Program-made: the position numbers and the translations under genes
Assembly (NCBI GenBank): GCA_015501585.1
Contig: JADNRY010000009.1
Location: 310,001-374,000 of the forward strand
Length of the DNA: 64,000 nt
Reading direction: 5' to 3'
From: Rhodocollybia butyracea
Taxonomy: Eukaryota; Basidiomycota; Agaricomycetes; Agaricales; Omphalotaceae
Notes under the pieces: generated by a model
The model's database searches: none
The model's input: only the letters and a program-made list of their open reading frames with translations
What the model was told of the DNA's origin: nothing
In this document: positions 1 through 11,220 of the stretch, one piece after another
Position numbering within the stretch: position 1 is the stretch's first letter
Layout: each line of letters begins with the position of its first letter

Positions 1-1372
1 GCATCTGCGCAAGCATTTCTTCTTCACTGAGTTGTGCTTTTGGGTTCTCTCCGAGATTGGCTTTCACTGACCATGTGGTTAGAGACAAGAATCAAGGTGC
101 AAACAATAACTCTTACCAAGTAAGCTCATGATGTCCTTCTTACCTTTGCCTTCGAGAAGTGCATCCGCCTTGGTCGATATGAGCTGCTTTGCAACTCCAT
201 TAGCGACGCGGGTAACGGTTCGGAGACCAACGATACGTGGGCTGGGGCTGTGGTCGTTGAAAAACTCGAATAAAGATATCGGGAGGAACCGGGATAGCTC
301 CAATGAGAACAAGAGACCTGTTGAGGGAGCACCAAATGCGTTCAGGCTATAAATGCTCATCAGGGTTAGTAACTATCAAGTATAGGTGTTCCTGACAACA
401 TATTCTGGTAGACCTTTCCTAACTCATTCTCATGATCATCTGTAGCTCCGAAGTCGTAGTCAAAAGCGGCTGGAAAAGAGGTAAAAATGAGCAGGGATTT
501 TCCGAAATCTCGAGGTTACAGCACCAACCTTGCCCGATCGCATCTAAAGTTGCTCTGGAAACCCATTCCGGAATGTTGAAGACATGAGCTTGTCCTTCAG
601 AAGAATCAAGAATATCGCTCCATCGTCTGCACATCTACAACCATACATAAAAAAAAAGGGAAAATACAGAGATATTACCATGTGGCACGCACTGAGGCTG
701 CACATGAGCGAAAAAGCGGTAAGAAGTTTTTAGCTTCTGGTGTACCAAAACCAGGAAGCATGACCTTTCTTTGCCGCTTGTGAGCATTCCCTATTATTTA
801 ACATTATCCCATGATTCCGCTGATTCTGATCCGGAAGCACATACCGTCTGCGTACAGAAGACCTCGGCCGCTTGTCAGTCGACTTAGTTCCCTGCGCTCG
901 CGGAATTTTGACCACCGATAACCAGACGTTTGAAGTATATGTTGAAGAGCTTTAGGGTCGGAAATCAAGAAGCGGTCTACCTAATAAACAAGACTATCGC
1001 TCGTAAATGGAGGAGGCAAGCCGTGACACTTGTACATACTCCGAATGGGGCCTTGAACTTGATTACGTCCCCGTATTTCTCTTTCCACGAGAATTCGGTC
1101 TAGTAACAAAGATCGTTGGCATTTGGATCTACTACAAAAGTCGTATATGCGCACCAATCCAGCTTGATTCTGCATCAGCTCGCCCATATTGCCTGTGAGT
1201 AACATCAGTCTATGCTTTAAAGACGAGCAAGGGGCTGGAGAAGCACACCAAGGAGAAAGGATCTAGACACAGGTCCAGGGATATTGTCGAGCGCAGATCG
1301 TCTTGTGCCCTTGTACAAGACATATGCAATCGCGCAGACAAGGGATAACAATACAACTGTTGAGAGCGTCAT
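1..1372 (-). CDS. Cytochrome P450, copy 1 (N-terminal part; runs off the left edge)
   Basis: Left copy of a duplicated P450 monooxygenase, an ER-anchored heme enzyme that hydroxylates small lipophilic substrates (substrate unknown). The ATG at 1372 opens a short hydrophobic anchor (LSLVCAIAYVLY) followed by the proline hinge IPGPVSRS. Spliced exons then read NMGELMQNQAGL, a GDVIKFKAPFG block, ISDPKALQHILQT, the C-helix region HKRQRKVMLPGFG, and further helices up to LSEEEMLAQM at the window edge. The I-helix and the heme-binding Cys lie outside the window. One splice needs a GTGCGT donor to join CAAS to MCRRWSD, which gives the usual family sequence there. All exons seen are open. The T-run in the exon for FLPLF has five T, which keeps the frame; copy 2 has six. 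Its neighbour at 1866 is divergent. Confidence 0.85.
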
Positions 1373-1865
1373 TGAGGTTGTGGGGAAAGAGAACATGGGT
1401 CGTTTATACTTGGAGCTTAAATACTCTGTGTCAAAGATACACCTGATACCTGATGTACGAGTGAATCGGGTACGGAACAGGGATCGATTCGTGGATTCTG
1501 AGTGGGATTTGTCGTTTGGAATGAGGTCAGAAGGTTTTTTATACGCTTCTTGCGGTTTAAAACGGCTGCTGAGTTGATACTATATTTCAAATCAACCTGA
1601 GGGCGACCTTAAAAAATGACCATTTCAGGGTGTGTGAGATAACGGTGTGACATGAGAAGAAAATATTATACATACATAATCGAGGCTTGAAGGCTTGAAG
1701 CTTGAAGGGCTATCGAAGGCAATTGAAGGGCCAAGCTCACCCGCAGAGCAGTCCAAGCCGTAAAAATCGGGCACATTCAATATTTTTTAGAGAGTTGAGA
1801 GGCACGACCCACGACCCACGACCAGATGGGCGCTTAATCTGCGATTTCTTCCATCATTGAATTCC

Positions 1866-2161
1866 ATGTCAGTTATCAAAGCGACTCTTCCGACGGGTCA
1901 GCTTCGCTCCAAATTAGAAGGAATTGATATTCCAGCCTGATTCCAGCAGGGTTTTAAGCTTCCAAAGCTCAACTTGGTGCTCAAAGATGCTGCTGAAGGT
2001 GGCGCGGATTGCTTTATGGAAAAACTTCATGGTGCTGGAAAAAAAAAACGCAGTTAGAGAAATGATGGGTTCTCCTCCTCCTCCTCCCGAACACCACAAG
2101 TGAAGCAGTTGGACCTCTCAAATTGCCAAGCGCAGGTAAAGATTCAGAGAAGTTTTTTTGA
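1866..2161 (+). pseudogene. MYND-finger gene remnant, copy 1 (internal deletion)
   Basis: Remnant of the gene that is more complete at 6457-8591. The ATG at 1866 begins MSVIKATLPTGQ as in the other copy. An insertion of about 11 bases near 1935 then puts a TGA in frame (IPA-stop). At about 2090 the proline tract (CTCCTCC repeats) is joined directly to the last exon (SEAVGPL-like sequence). About 1.85 kb of the other copy, including the zinc finger, is therefore missing. It cannot make the family protein. It is divergent from P450 copy 1, as in the right-hand copy. Confidence 0.8.
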
Positions 2162-2184
2162 TCCTCACGTAGAATTTATCTGCT

Positions 2185-2285
2185 CAATAATCATGTAACC
2201 AAGACCCGCTCCAGTAATCATGTAGCCAGGACCTGCTCCAATAATCACGTACCTGCTCAATAATTATGTAACTTGTACCCAAGCA
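2185..2285 (+). repeat. Short degenerate tandem repeat (CTGCTCAATAATCATGTA-like units)
   Basis: Three to four imperfect copies of a unit of about 25-30 bp built around CTCAATAATCATGTAA and CCAGGACCTGCTCC. The 3' flank of the right-hand MYND gene (8615-8655) has only one and a half units. The array therefore grew in the left copy after duplication, or shrank in the right one. Confidence 0.6.
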
Positions 2286-2402
2286 AGACCTTAACAGTTT
2301 TGGAAGTTTGGTCTTAGTTTCTACAGTTTTCTACGTGTTTAACCCTTGTGAGCAGAGCTTGCGGCAATCTCCATCGTTTTTATTAATTCATTTAACGTAT
2401 AT

Positions 2403-2919
2403 CAATGGGAGGTGGATTTTTCACAGGAAGGTACAACTCGGTTCAATCCGATGCTGAACCAGGTTCGCGATTCGACGCAAGCAAAGGACAAAGCCAAGTC
2501 AGTGAGTTGTTCCTGTCGATGGACCAAAACTAATACTATATCTCTCCTGTAGTATTACCGTGCCCGCTACTTCAACGAAGCCAATTTCAAGGCTGTCCAA
2601 GCTGTGGCCACCAGACACAACCTCACCCTTCCGGAAGTTGGCTTACGTTGGCTCTCACCACAGCCAGCTGAAGTACGGCGATGGTATTCTGATTGGAGTG
2701 TCGAGCGTGGACCACGTTAAGGAGGTGAGTAATCGGGATGCTTCAAACACATTTAATCTCCTTACTGATGCTGCTTTTCGTAGAATCTTGCTGACTTGGA
2801 CAAAGGTCCCCTCCGTGAGTACTATTGTCTTTTTCGAGGGATTTTAAATGAATACTTACGCTTGTCTCTTAGCGGAGGAAGTTGTCGCAGTCATACGAAA
2901 GTTGGGAGGGCCCTGCTAG
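2403..2919 (+). pseudogene. AKR7-type aldo-keto reductase fragment (aflatoxin-aldehyde-reductase family)
   Basis: Only the C-terminal third of an AKR7-like NADPH-dependent aldehyde reductase is present. The blocks GGGFFTGRYNS, GSRFDASKGQ, YRARYFNEANF, LPEVGLRWL, SHHSQLKYGDG, GVSSVDHVKE, NLADLDKGPL and EEVVAVIRKLGGPC-stop occur in family order across three recognisable introns. The N-terminal half with the catalytic Asp, Tyr, Lys and His is absent upstream. The frame changes between GLRWL (about 2650) and SHHSQLK (about 2657), equal to the loss of two bases in a CT run. Truncation and frameshift both mark it as dead. It lies between the two P450/MYND copies and may be debris from the rearrangement. 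Confidence 0.8.
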
Positions 2920-3527
2920 ACCCTTTGCCACAAAATACCACCACTAAGTGGTAATTAGAAGTGAAGTTGACTATGCCAAGTTGCTGTACCTGTATCAATG
3001 AAAAAGTCAATTGTGTTCTGCTAGTGTTATACCCACTATATTCTGCCCAGAAACTTTGCCGTCGGAACTTTTATCATAATATCAGAGCTGAGAACCCTGA
3101 CCCCCTGATGAACAGCACTAGTGCGATGGCTGGTAGCCATCAAAGAGATGGGAGATCTATACGGTGAAGTCTTTATAGTCCTTCCAGGAAAGGGATATTA
3201 TAATTCTGAGCCTGAGTGGCACATGGGAATGGGTCCCAAGGTCAAAGCGTCGAATATTGAACATGTAAAGGACGCGCGCTATTTGTCATTCACCAGCATA
3301 TGTACCTCGACAAGCGACAATACAGGTACGTACTGATATCTCAGATTCTGTACAAGACTACAAGTTAAGTTACCTTCTGTGTCATTTAGAAAATTATAGT
3401 TTGGCTTGCAACTGAATATGGAATAGCACAGTAACAGTAACGTCACTGTTGCCTGTCCTTCCTGTCAAGACGGTATACGGTTAGACGGAATCAATACTAG
3501 ATAAACACTGTGAGCGTGCGCTGTTTA
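2920..3527. other. Intergenic, no gene recognised
   Basis: Two short overlapping plus-strand ORFs (2961-3167 and 3121-3336) show no family resemblance, splice structure or repeat. The stretch separates the reductase fragment from the 3' end of P450 copy 2. Confidence 0.5.
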
Positions 3528-5983
3528 TTATTCGCCCTTGGGAGCAAAGGTCACTCTCAGAGGAAGCTGGCTGCCGTTTTCAAGTTCGCCTTCGATCGTG
3601 GGCACCATGACCAGAGCAGCCTCACGGCGAATCTTCTCGATCTTTGGGGTCGCAAAGAATTGAAAGTTACTCAGTAGTTCCACTGTGAATGCTTGCAGTT
3701 CGATCACCCTGGACAATATTGAGAATGCATTGAACCGAAAATGCGCACGATTTACTTACGCAAATCGCCAACCAATGCATGAGCGAATTCCACCTGAGAA
3801 AGTCGCACTGGTAGGATGTGTCAGCTTTATTTCGCCAGTGTAATATTTGACGTGACCAACAGATTCGCAAAAGGTCCCAAGGAAACGTCCCTCTTTATGT
3901 GGTCTGGCTCTAGCCAGCGATACACATTGAAGGTATCTGCGTCTTTAAAATGAAGAGATCATTAGTAAGGAAGCTTCACTGGAGTTTAGAGTTCAGAGTA
4001 CCTTCGCCAAAAATCTTCTTATTCCTGCAAGTCAAGAACGTCGTTATTTTTGACCGGGTCTCATTTAACCATCACAAACCTGTTGTACGTGGGGATGGAA
4101 AGAATTGTCCTTGTGCCTTTGGTATGGGCAATTCCTTGATAACTTCTCCGGTAGTTGTTGTGATAGGCGTTGAAAGAGGAAGCACGTCATCTTCATTGGC
4201 GGTTCGAAACATATGTAAAGCTACTGGGTGAAAACGAAGCAATTCCTAAGACCAATCAATTGCTATGAACAAAGAAACAGATGACTTGTATTATCAGACA
4301 GACCTTTACCGTAGCACTCAACAGGACCATTCCCTCGAGATCATGAATGTCAAGTTCTGGATCTCCTCGTAAAGCAGCCACCTTTTCCGCAGCCCGGATC
4401 TCCACGCGGAGTTTTTGTTGAAGTTTCAGGTCTTTTACTAGCTCATAGAGCAGCCAGGACAGTGTGTTTGAAGTACTATCTTGGGCTTCGATTAGACAGA
4501 TCCAATGCATCGACTCAGATAGAATCACGTTTCATGACCTGCTATCATAAGAACGCTGTACATTTGGTTAGAATGGCACTATATATGTAATGTAAGTGGA
4601 GAGCCACATACCGCATCTGCGCAAGCATTTCTTCTTCACTGAGTTGTGCCTTTGGGTTCTCTCCGAGATTGGCCTTCACTGTCCATGTTATTAGGGATAA
4701 GGATCAAGGTGCAAACAAAAATGCTTACCAAGTAAGCTCATGATGTCCTTCTTACCTTTGCCTTCGAGAAGTGCATCCGCCTTAGTCGATATGAGCTGCT
4801 TTGCAACTCCATTAGCGACGCGGGTGCAGGTTCGGAGACCAACGATACGTGGGCTGGGGCTGTGGTCGTTGAAAAATTCGAATAAAGATATCGGGAGGAA
4901 CCGGAATAGCTCCAATGAGAACAAAAGACCTGTTGAGGGAGCACCAAATGCCTTCAGACTAGAAATGCTCATCAGGGGTAGTAACTATCAAGTATAAATG
5001 GTCCTGACAACATGTCCTGGTAGACCTTTCCTAACTCATTCTCATGATCATCTGTAGCTCCGAAGTCGTAGTCAAAAGCGGCTGGAAAAGAAGTAAAAAT
5101 GAGTAGGGATTTTTCCGAAATCTCGAGGTGACCGCACTAACCTTGCCCGATCGCATCTAAAGTTGCTCTGGAAACCCATTCCGGAATGTTGAAGACATGA
5201 GCTTGACCTTCAACAGACTCAAGAACATCGCTCCATCGTCTGCACATCTACAACCATACTTAAGAAAGGGAAAATACAGAGATATTACCATGTGGCACGC
5301 ACTGAGGCTGCACATGAGCGAAAAAAGCGGCAAGAAGTTTTTAGCTTCTGGTGTACCAAAACCAGGAAGCATGACCTTTCTTTGCCGTTTGTGCACATTC
5401 CCTATTGAAACATGATCTCATGATTCCGCTGATATGATCCAGAAACACATACCTTCTGCGTACAGAAGACCTCGGCCAGTTGTCAGTCGACTTATTTCTC
5501 TGCGCTCGTGGAATTTTGACCATCGATAACCAGACGTTTGAAGTATATGCTGAAGAGCTTTAGGGTCGGAAATCAAGAAGCGGTCTATCTAACAAACAAG
5601 AACATCGCTCGTATTGAATGGAGGAGGCAAGCCGTGACACTTGTACATACTCCGAATGGGGCCTTGAACTTGATTACGTCTCCGTATTTCTCTTGCCACG
5701 AGAATTCGGTCTAGTAACAAAGATCATTGGCATTTGGATCTACTACAAAAGTCGTATATGCGCACCAATCCAGCTTGATTCTGCATCAGTTCGCCCATAT
5801 TGCCTGTGCGTAACATCAGTCTATGCTTTAAAGACGAGCAAGGGGCTGGAGAAGCACACCAAGGAAAAAGGATCTAGACACAGGTCCAGGGATATTGTCG
5901 AGCACAGATCGTCTTGTGCCCTTGTACAAGACATATGCAATCGCGCAGATAAGGGATAAGAATAAAACTGTTGGGAGAGTCAT
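3528..5983 (-). CDS. Cytochrome P450, copy 2 (complete architecture, one-base frameshift)
   Basis: Full-length Agaricomycete P450 in about ten exons, from the ATG at 5983 to the TAA at 3528. It has an N-terminal anchor (LSLICAIAYVLY), hinge IPGPVSRS, I-helix AGHETTSNTLSW formed across an intron near 4500-4550, an ExxR region, the clan-typical LRFHPVALHMFR, and the heme loop FSGGIRSCIGWRFA with its Cys near 3770. The C-terminus ends VTFAPKGE. It is a membrane-bound monooxygenase with unknown substrate. Oddity: the exon for NFLPLF has six T (5321-5326 on the plus strand reads six A) where copy 1 has five, so the frame is lost before CAAS|MCRRWSD. Unless this is a base-calling error the gene is inactive. 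It is divergent from the MYND gene at 6457. Confidence 0.85.
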
Positions 5984-6456
5984 TGAGGTTGTGGGAGAGT
6001 TAACATAGGTCGCTTTTACTTGGAGCTTAAATACTCCGTGTCAATACACCTGATACCTGATGTACGAGTGAATCGGGTACGGAACAGGGATCGATTCGTG
6101 GATTGAGTGGGATTTGTCGTTTGGAATGAGGTCAGAAGGTTTTTCGTACACTTCTTGCGGTTTAGAACGGCTGCTGAGTTGATACTATTTAACAACGGTC
6201 ATTTCAGGGTGAGAGTGAGAGATAACGGCGTGACATGAGAAGAAATTATTTCACATATATAATCGAGGCTTGTAGCTTGAAGCTTGAAGCTTTAAGGGCA
6301 ATTGAAGGGCCAAGCTCACCCACAGAGCTCTCCGAGCCGTAAAAATCGGACGCATTCAATATTTTTAGAGCACTAAGTTCAACTATTGAAATATTGAAAG
6401 TTGAGAGGCACGACCATATGGGCGCTAATCTGCGTTTTCTTCCATCATTGAATTCC

Positions 6457-8591
6457 ATGTCAGTTATCAAAGCGACTCTTCCGACGGGTCAGCTTCGCTC
6501 CAAATTAGAAGGAATTGATATTCCAGTAGGGTTTAAGCTTCCAGAGCTCGACTTGGTGCTCAAAGATGCTGCTGAAGGTAGTGCAAAAATCCCTTTATGG
6601 AAAAGCTTCATAGTGCTGAAAAAAAAACGCAGCTAGAGAAATGATGGGCTCTCCTCCTCCTCCTCCTATAGAGGGACAGAATGCGAAAGGAGAATCTATA
6701 GGCACACTTCCTATCGCTTTGGTTTACAACATGATGTTTTCCAATCTTTTCAAGTTTGCCTACTTTTGTGAAGTAGAGGATGGTATATTCTCTGTGCATA
6801 TCGTTGAAGGACTTAATTACTCAACGACATCCCCAGTTCCGCCAGAAATTCTGCCTCAATGTATTTGGGCCTTGGAGTGGTTCATCCGTGCTCTTACGGA
6901 TGGCTCCGAACTTCAGCTCAGGACGCTGGGTCATATTCTTCCTCATCAAAAAGTCAATGAAGCTTGCTATTTCATGGTGAGCCATTATCTGATGCTATTC
7001 TATCATGGTGAATATAATTCGCGCAGTCGTCAAACGCACGATACAAAGCTGCTTCACATGCACTGTCAGCGGATTTCTGGGTGTCATTTTCGACTCCTGA
7101 TCATCTTTTATTTTGTATAGAAAACCTGAAATCGACAAGCCCTTGGAAGCTTTGCGACATCTGCACGATGGAATGGAAGCAGACAAACAACGGATGGGCG
7201 GTAAGATAGACATGTGGAAGACGAATCCGTAAATCATATTTATCAATTTGGATTCTACTAAGGATATTTTCAGTGGCTCGTTCTTCATGCACGCCGTTGC
7301 TCTAGCCCGGTCAAGGACAAATGATATACAAGCTGAACAAGATCTCTCTCGTATCATCAACGACAAGAATAGTCAAAACATACTTTTCCTTGTCAAAAGC
7401 AAGGTCTATCTGTCCCGTACCTTTCGTCGGTTGGGAAAAGGGGCTAATGCTCAAGAACTGTGCGTATTTGATCTGTTCTCTCTGCACTTCCCTTGTGACA
7501 AACCCGACAGTGAACAATGGCTGGTGCAATGGCTCAAGAAGAACCCTCACCATCTTCCCGACTCATCGCTGATCGAAATCTTTACGACAGACACTGATAC
7601 TGAGAAAGATCCCATCCTTGTCGGTTTGGGGGCAAGAAATGGCTGAATAATCGTCGGCATACCTCCAAGACCGATGAACGTCTGACAAGGATCTGTAGGA
7701 ATTGTCAATCTCGTGAACCCCATGTCAAAACTGTCACAATGCAGTCGCTGCAAGCATATATATTACTGGTGAGTGGTTTGAAATTGCAAAATCATAGATC
7801 CCCCTCACTCGTGTATGGTCCACAGTTCAAAGGAATGTCAGGTTGCCCATTTTCCGTATCATAAGTATGTTTTTGAGCCATAGTGAATTTCCTAACGTTT
7901 ATCTATAACCTCACACCTCACAGAGTAGCCTGCAGGTGAGTACATTCTCGAAACGTAGTTACAGATGGCCTCAAGTACTTCGACAGAGAACATGCTGCCC
8001 AGTTAAAGGCAATTACTGGTATGGCCCCAGATAAAGCACTAATCGCAAGCGACTGGTATACTTGGAGAGTCTCTCCCGTTCCAGCGAACACTATCAGCCT
8101 CGTTCACGCTTTAGGGCTTCATCGCGATCCCTCCCGGTCACGCACCCACATCGTTTTCAAACACGTCGAATACGTGCCAAACTCCAAAAGTCGTCGAGAT
8201 AGATTCAAGGTCGTAGGAGCCGGCGTGTACAAACTTGATGATGTTTGGCAGGACATCGAAACCTCGATGGCTCTGAGGAAGAACGAGGGCAAGACGTACA
8301 TCAAGGAGATGTTAGAAGAGTTTGATGTCAGCACCGGACAAGATATGCTGCCCATGTTGGACTTTATGTTTGGCTCTCAAGAAATCCAGACCTACCTCGG
8401 TATTCGTAAGTACCCTTTCGTCATCTCATTTTCATTTGTTGCTGACCATTTGGTACAGAGGGATAAGCAAGGCGCAAATTCAAGGGTATCCGTATGACCC
8501 CAACTGGAAAAACTCTCTCAATACCGCAAGTGAAGCAGTCGGGCCTCTCAAATTGCGCAGCGCAGCCAAAGATTCTGAGAAGGTTTTCTGA
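6457..8591 (+). CDS. MYND-type zinc-finger protein, copy 2 (possibly degenerating)
   Basis: Multi-exon gene starting MSVIKATLPTGQ. The first intron (GTAGTG...CGCAG, about 6577-6631) joins KDAAE to AREMMGSPPPPP. Later exons read PPEILPQCIWALEWFIRAL, KPEIDKPLEALRHLHDGM, DIQAEQDLSRIINDKN, and a MYND finger: C-R-N-C (7694-7705), then C-S-R-C, Y-Y-C-S-K-E-C and AHFPYHK (7740-7870). A long C-terminal exon (8021-8410) and a short last exon ending at 8591 follow. MYND fingers bind proline-rich partner peptides; no SET domain is seen. Several exons do not join in one frame. In particular the two Cys pairs of the finger are off by one base, and the join into the exon at 7264 is off as well. It may be a pseudogene or contain sequence errors. 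Confidence 0.6.
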
Positions 8592-9136
8592 TCCTCATGT
8601 AGAATCGATCTATGTATCAGGACCTGCTCAATTTGTGCTCAATAATCATGTAATTCGTTGGCGCTTTGCCCAAGCAAGACATTATCAGCTTCGTTTTTTT
8701 TTGTCATAAGTTGAATAACAATATGTACATATCAATGAAGTATGTATGCTGAAAGAGTCACTTGCGGGTGAACGTCAGTCGGGAGGTTTCCGACCTATTA
8801 CTTCCCGCGTATACCATATCTTTTGACACAATCAGAGGAATACACACGGAGCAAAAGGAACTGGCTTACTGATCGGTGAAGTATATGAATGAATCATATG
8901 GTTCACGAAAGGGTTCATGAGGGACGAACGAACGCTCTGTCTTGACAGATTCGCCTCTGTGAAACGCCCCGGAGTACCAATCCCCCCCAACTCAATATCG
9001 TCTCCGAGTTTACGATTCGGCCGTATCGCGGGCAACGTCGGTAATCTTCCAAGAGGATATCCATCCCCGGGCATTGAGCGTTCTGGCAATAATGCAATTT
9101 CGTGCGAGTCGAACTGACTGTATTCGGAGGCTTTCA
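8592..9136. other. Intergenic between convergent genes
   Basis: Convergent 3' ends of the MYND gene and the membrane-protein gene. It includes one CTCAATAATCATGTAA unit (about 8638) of the repeat expanded at 2185-2285. Short ORFs on both strands lack splice structure or family resemblance. Confidence 0.5.
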
Positions 9137-10783
9137 TTAGGTCTTGGACTGCAACTCCGACATTGAGGCGGTTTCGTCATCTATTCCTGGAATGGCCATG
9201 ACGCTGCCTTGGGAACGTAGGCGTTTCCTGTCCCTGGAGGCATCCCGCGCAGCAATTTCGCCCTCGACTGAACGGGGGAAGAAGATCTAGCTAGCGTTGG
9301 TAAGGAGAAACGACGTTGTGGAGGTGTACTCACGATTAGAGTGATCCCAGACGATATAACGCAACCCATAGCTGCGATGAAAGTCAAACAGTCTACAATG
9401 TTTCCTTGTAAGTCTAGCTTGAACTGTCGTAGAAATCATGTGAATTACCTGTCCAGAAAGGATTCTCATTAATAGTATGTTCGTGTGGCCTGACGCCATC
9501 AACACCCAGAACGAGTAGCGGAATAGTAAACAGGTATCGGAACAGGACGCGAATGGTCTATTATAAGAAAACTATCAGACAAATGGGGCGCAACAAGAGA
9601 TTGACGTCAACGCACATTCAGCTCATGAAATTTGGTTAGCCTGACGATGGTGGCTGTATCAACACCCTCTGATCTCTAGAAAGAAATGAGATAACGGCCA
9701 AATATAGAAGAGATTCGACTCACCAGATTATCCAAGAACGTTGGGAAACTCCACCTATGGAGTCATTGGTGAGCGATTAAACAACGTAGAAGCTAGGAAT
9801 GCACCTACAGAATAGGCATAAACCATATCGTGAGGCACAGGCTTCCTAAACTCCCGGCGAGGAAAGTACATGCCTCGTTCTGATAACGATAGTTCAGTTG
9901 CCATATGATCTTTCAAATGAGCGTTTTGTATGTACCTTTAGTGGGTCTGACCGTGTAAAAATCGTCACCAAAGGCATATAGAGAACAGCTGTGATCGAGC
10001 CCGTTATCCAGATCTTGAAGTAAAAACTCGCGAACCAGTCTTGTCGGCCAGAGTTAGCATTGACGAGGAAGAGCCAGAAGCACAGCTCTAAAGGGGGCGA
10101 TAAATATAGAGTAGGGAACAAAGAGGCCTGTTCGGATCAGCGCACCTTCCAAATGAGTGACCCTATGGTATGGTGTTAAGCAAGCGATGACGACATCTGT
10201 CTGTTAACAAGACTTACATTTCGAGAGCCCATGCGAACGTGAAACATAGCGTCAGAGGAAAGATGAAGGCCTTCGAGAGCGGTGTCCAGTTCTGAGAGGG
10301 GTTCGGGATTACTGGTAACCGGTGTCAGAACTCATTCAGTGAGATGCGACTGAGACTCACCTCCTGTTGAAGGTAAGAAGACATACCCCTCCTTATATTT
10401 GATGACCGCAAATCCCACCGCATACGTTATTATCAACGGTACGCTCAGCAGATACGAGTACTTTGAAATGGATGAGTGAAAAACAGCGACTGCGACTATC
10501 TTGGAACTCACGGTCATAACCCTCTTGAACGCTCCAGAGTACGGTCCATTGTCCCACCTATTGACCATTTTGAGCTAAACGCTAAACGCCAAAGAGTTAA
10601 TTGGCACTAAGCATACCTCAAACATTTGAATTTATCAAAAGAGTAGAGGTGATAGACCAGAAATATACCAAGCTATATATATATGATTGTTGTCAATTCG
10701 GGGTAAAAGAAGACGTGGTGGCGACGTACCATGCAAGAGAGCAGGGCCCATACTAGATAGCTCGATGGAGACGTATGCGACAT
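9137..10783 (-). CDS. Fungal multi-pass membrane protein, paralogue A
   Basis: Start MSHTSPSSYLVWALLSC. Spliced exons give LGIFLVYHLYSFDKFKCLR, RWDNGPYSGAFKRVMT, YSYLLSVPLIITYAVGF, a TM segment ending FTFAWALEM, LEELCFWLFLVN, a GSITAVLYMPLVTIFTRSDPLK block, EACTFLAGSLGSL, WSFPTFLDNL, EGVDTATIVRLTKFHELN, FIAAMGCVISSGITLI and FFPRSVEGE. It ends at a TAA at 9137 after a charged tail. About seven hydrophobic segments suggest an integral membrane protein. I know this arrangement from uncharacterised basidiomycete proteins and know no function. A paralogue with the same segments in the same order lies at 24038-26139, also on the minus strand. All exons join in frame. Confidence 0.75.
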
Positions 10784-11220
10784 AGTGGTCAAAGGAAGGG
10801 AAGGCTCGAACCGGCGAGATAAATTATTCCAACAGGGTAGACTCAGGAGTATCAGAGGGGAAGGTCAGCAGGCTCCGAAACATTTGGATTTCAGTGTTTA
10901 TGTAGCCCATGTTTCCACATGAGTGAAACCGGAAACGGCAGCACCATCAATGGCGCACAATCAAATTCCCTCCGGTCCCTTGATTGAAATCTGGACCACT
11001 ATTATTCCAGTCAGGCTAGCTATCGTGGATGGCTTTTTTCTACTTACCGACGCGTTGATAATACGGGAGAGAACAGCAAAATCTAGAACAAAGTAGTGAT
11101 GCACTGCAATGGATAAACATACGTATGGCCCATGGGAACTGATTGATGTGATAATGCGTGAATTTCACGTGATGATATTTTTTGATCGATCTAAAATTTC
11201 CCGGTTATCACTGTATTATA
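10784..11220. other. Divergent intergenic / promoter region
   Basis: Shared upstream space of the membrane-protein gene (minus) and the ankyrin gene (plus). No gene is seen. A short AT-rich stretch precedes the ankyrin start (TGTATTATAATG at 11212-11223). Confidence 0.5.

Noticed and set aside
3121..3336. 71-codon plus-strand ORF with a protein-like start
   Set aside because: No recognisable domain, no splice partner and no copy elsewhere in the window.
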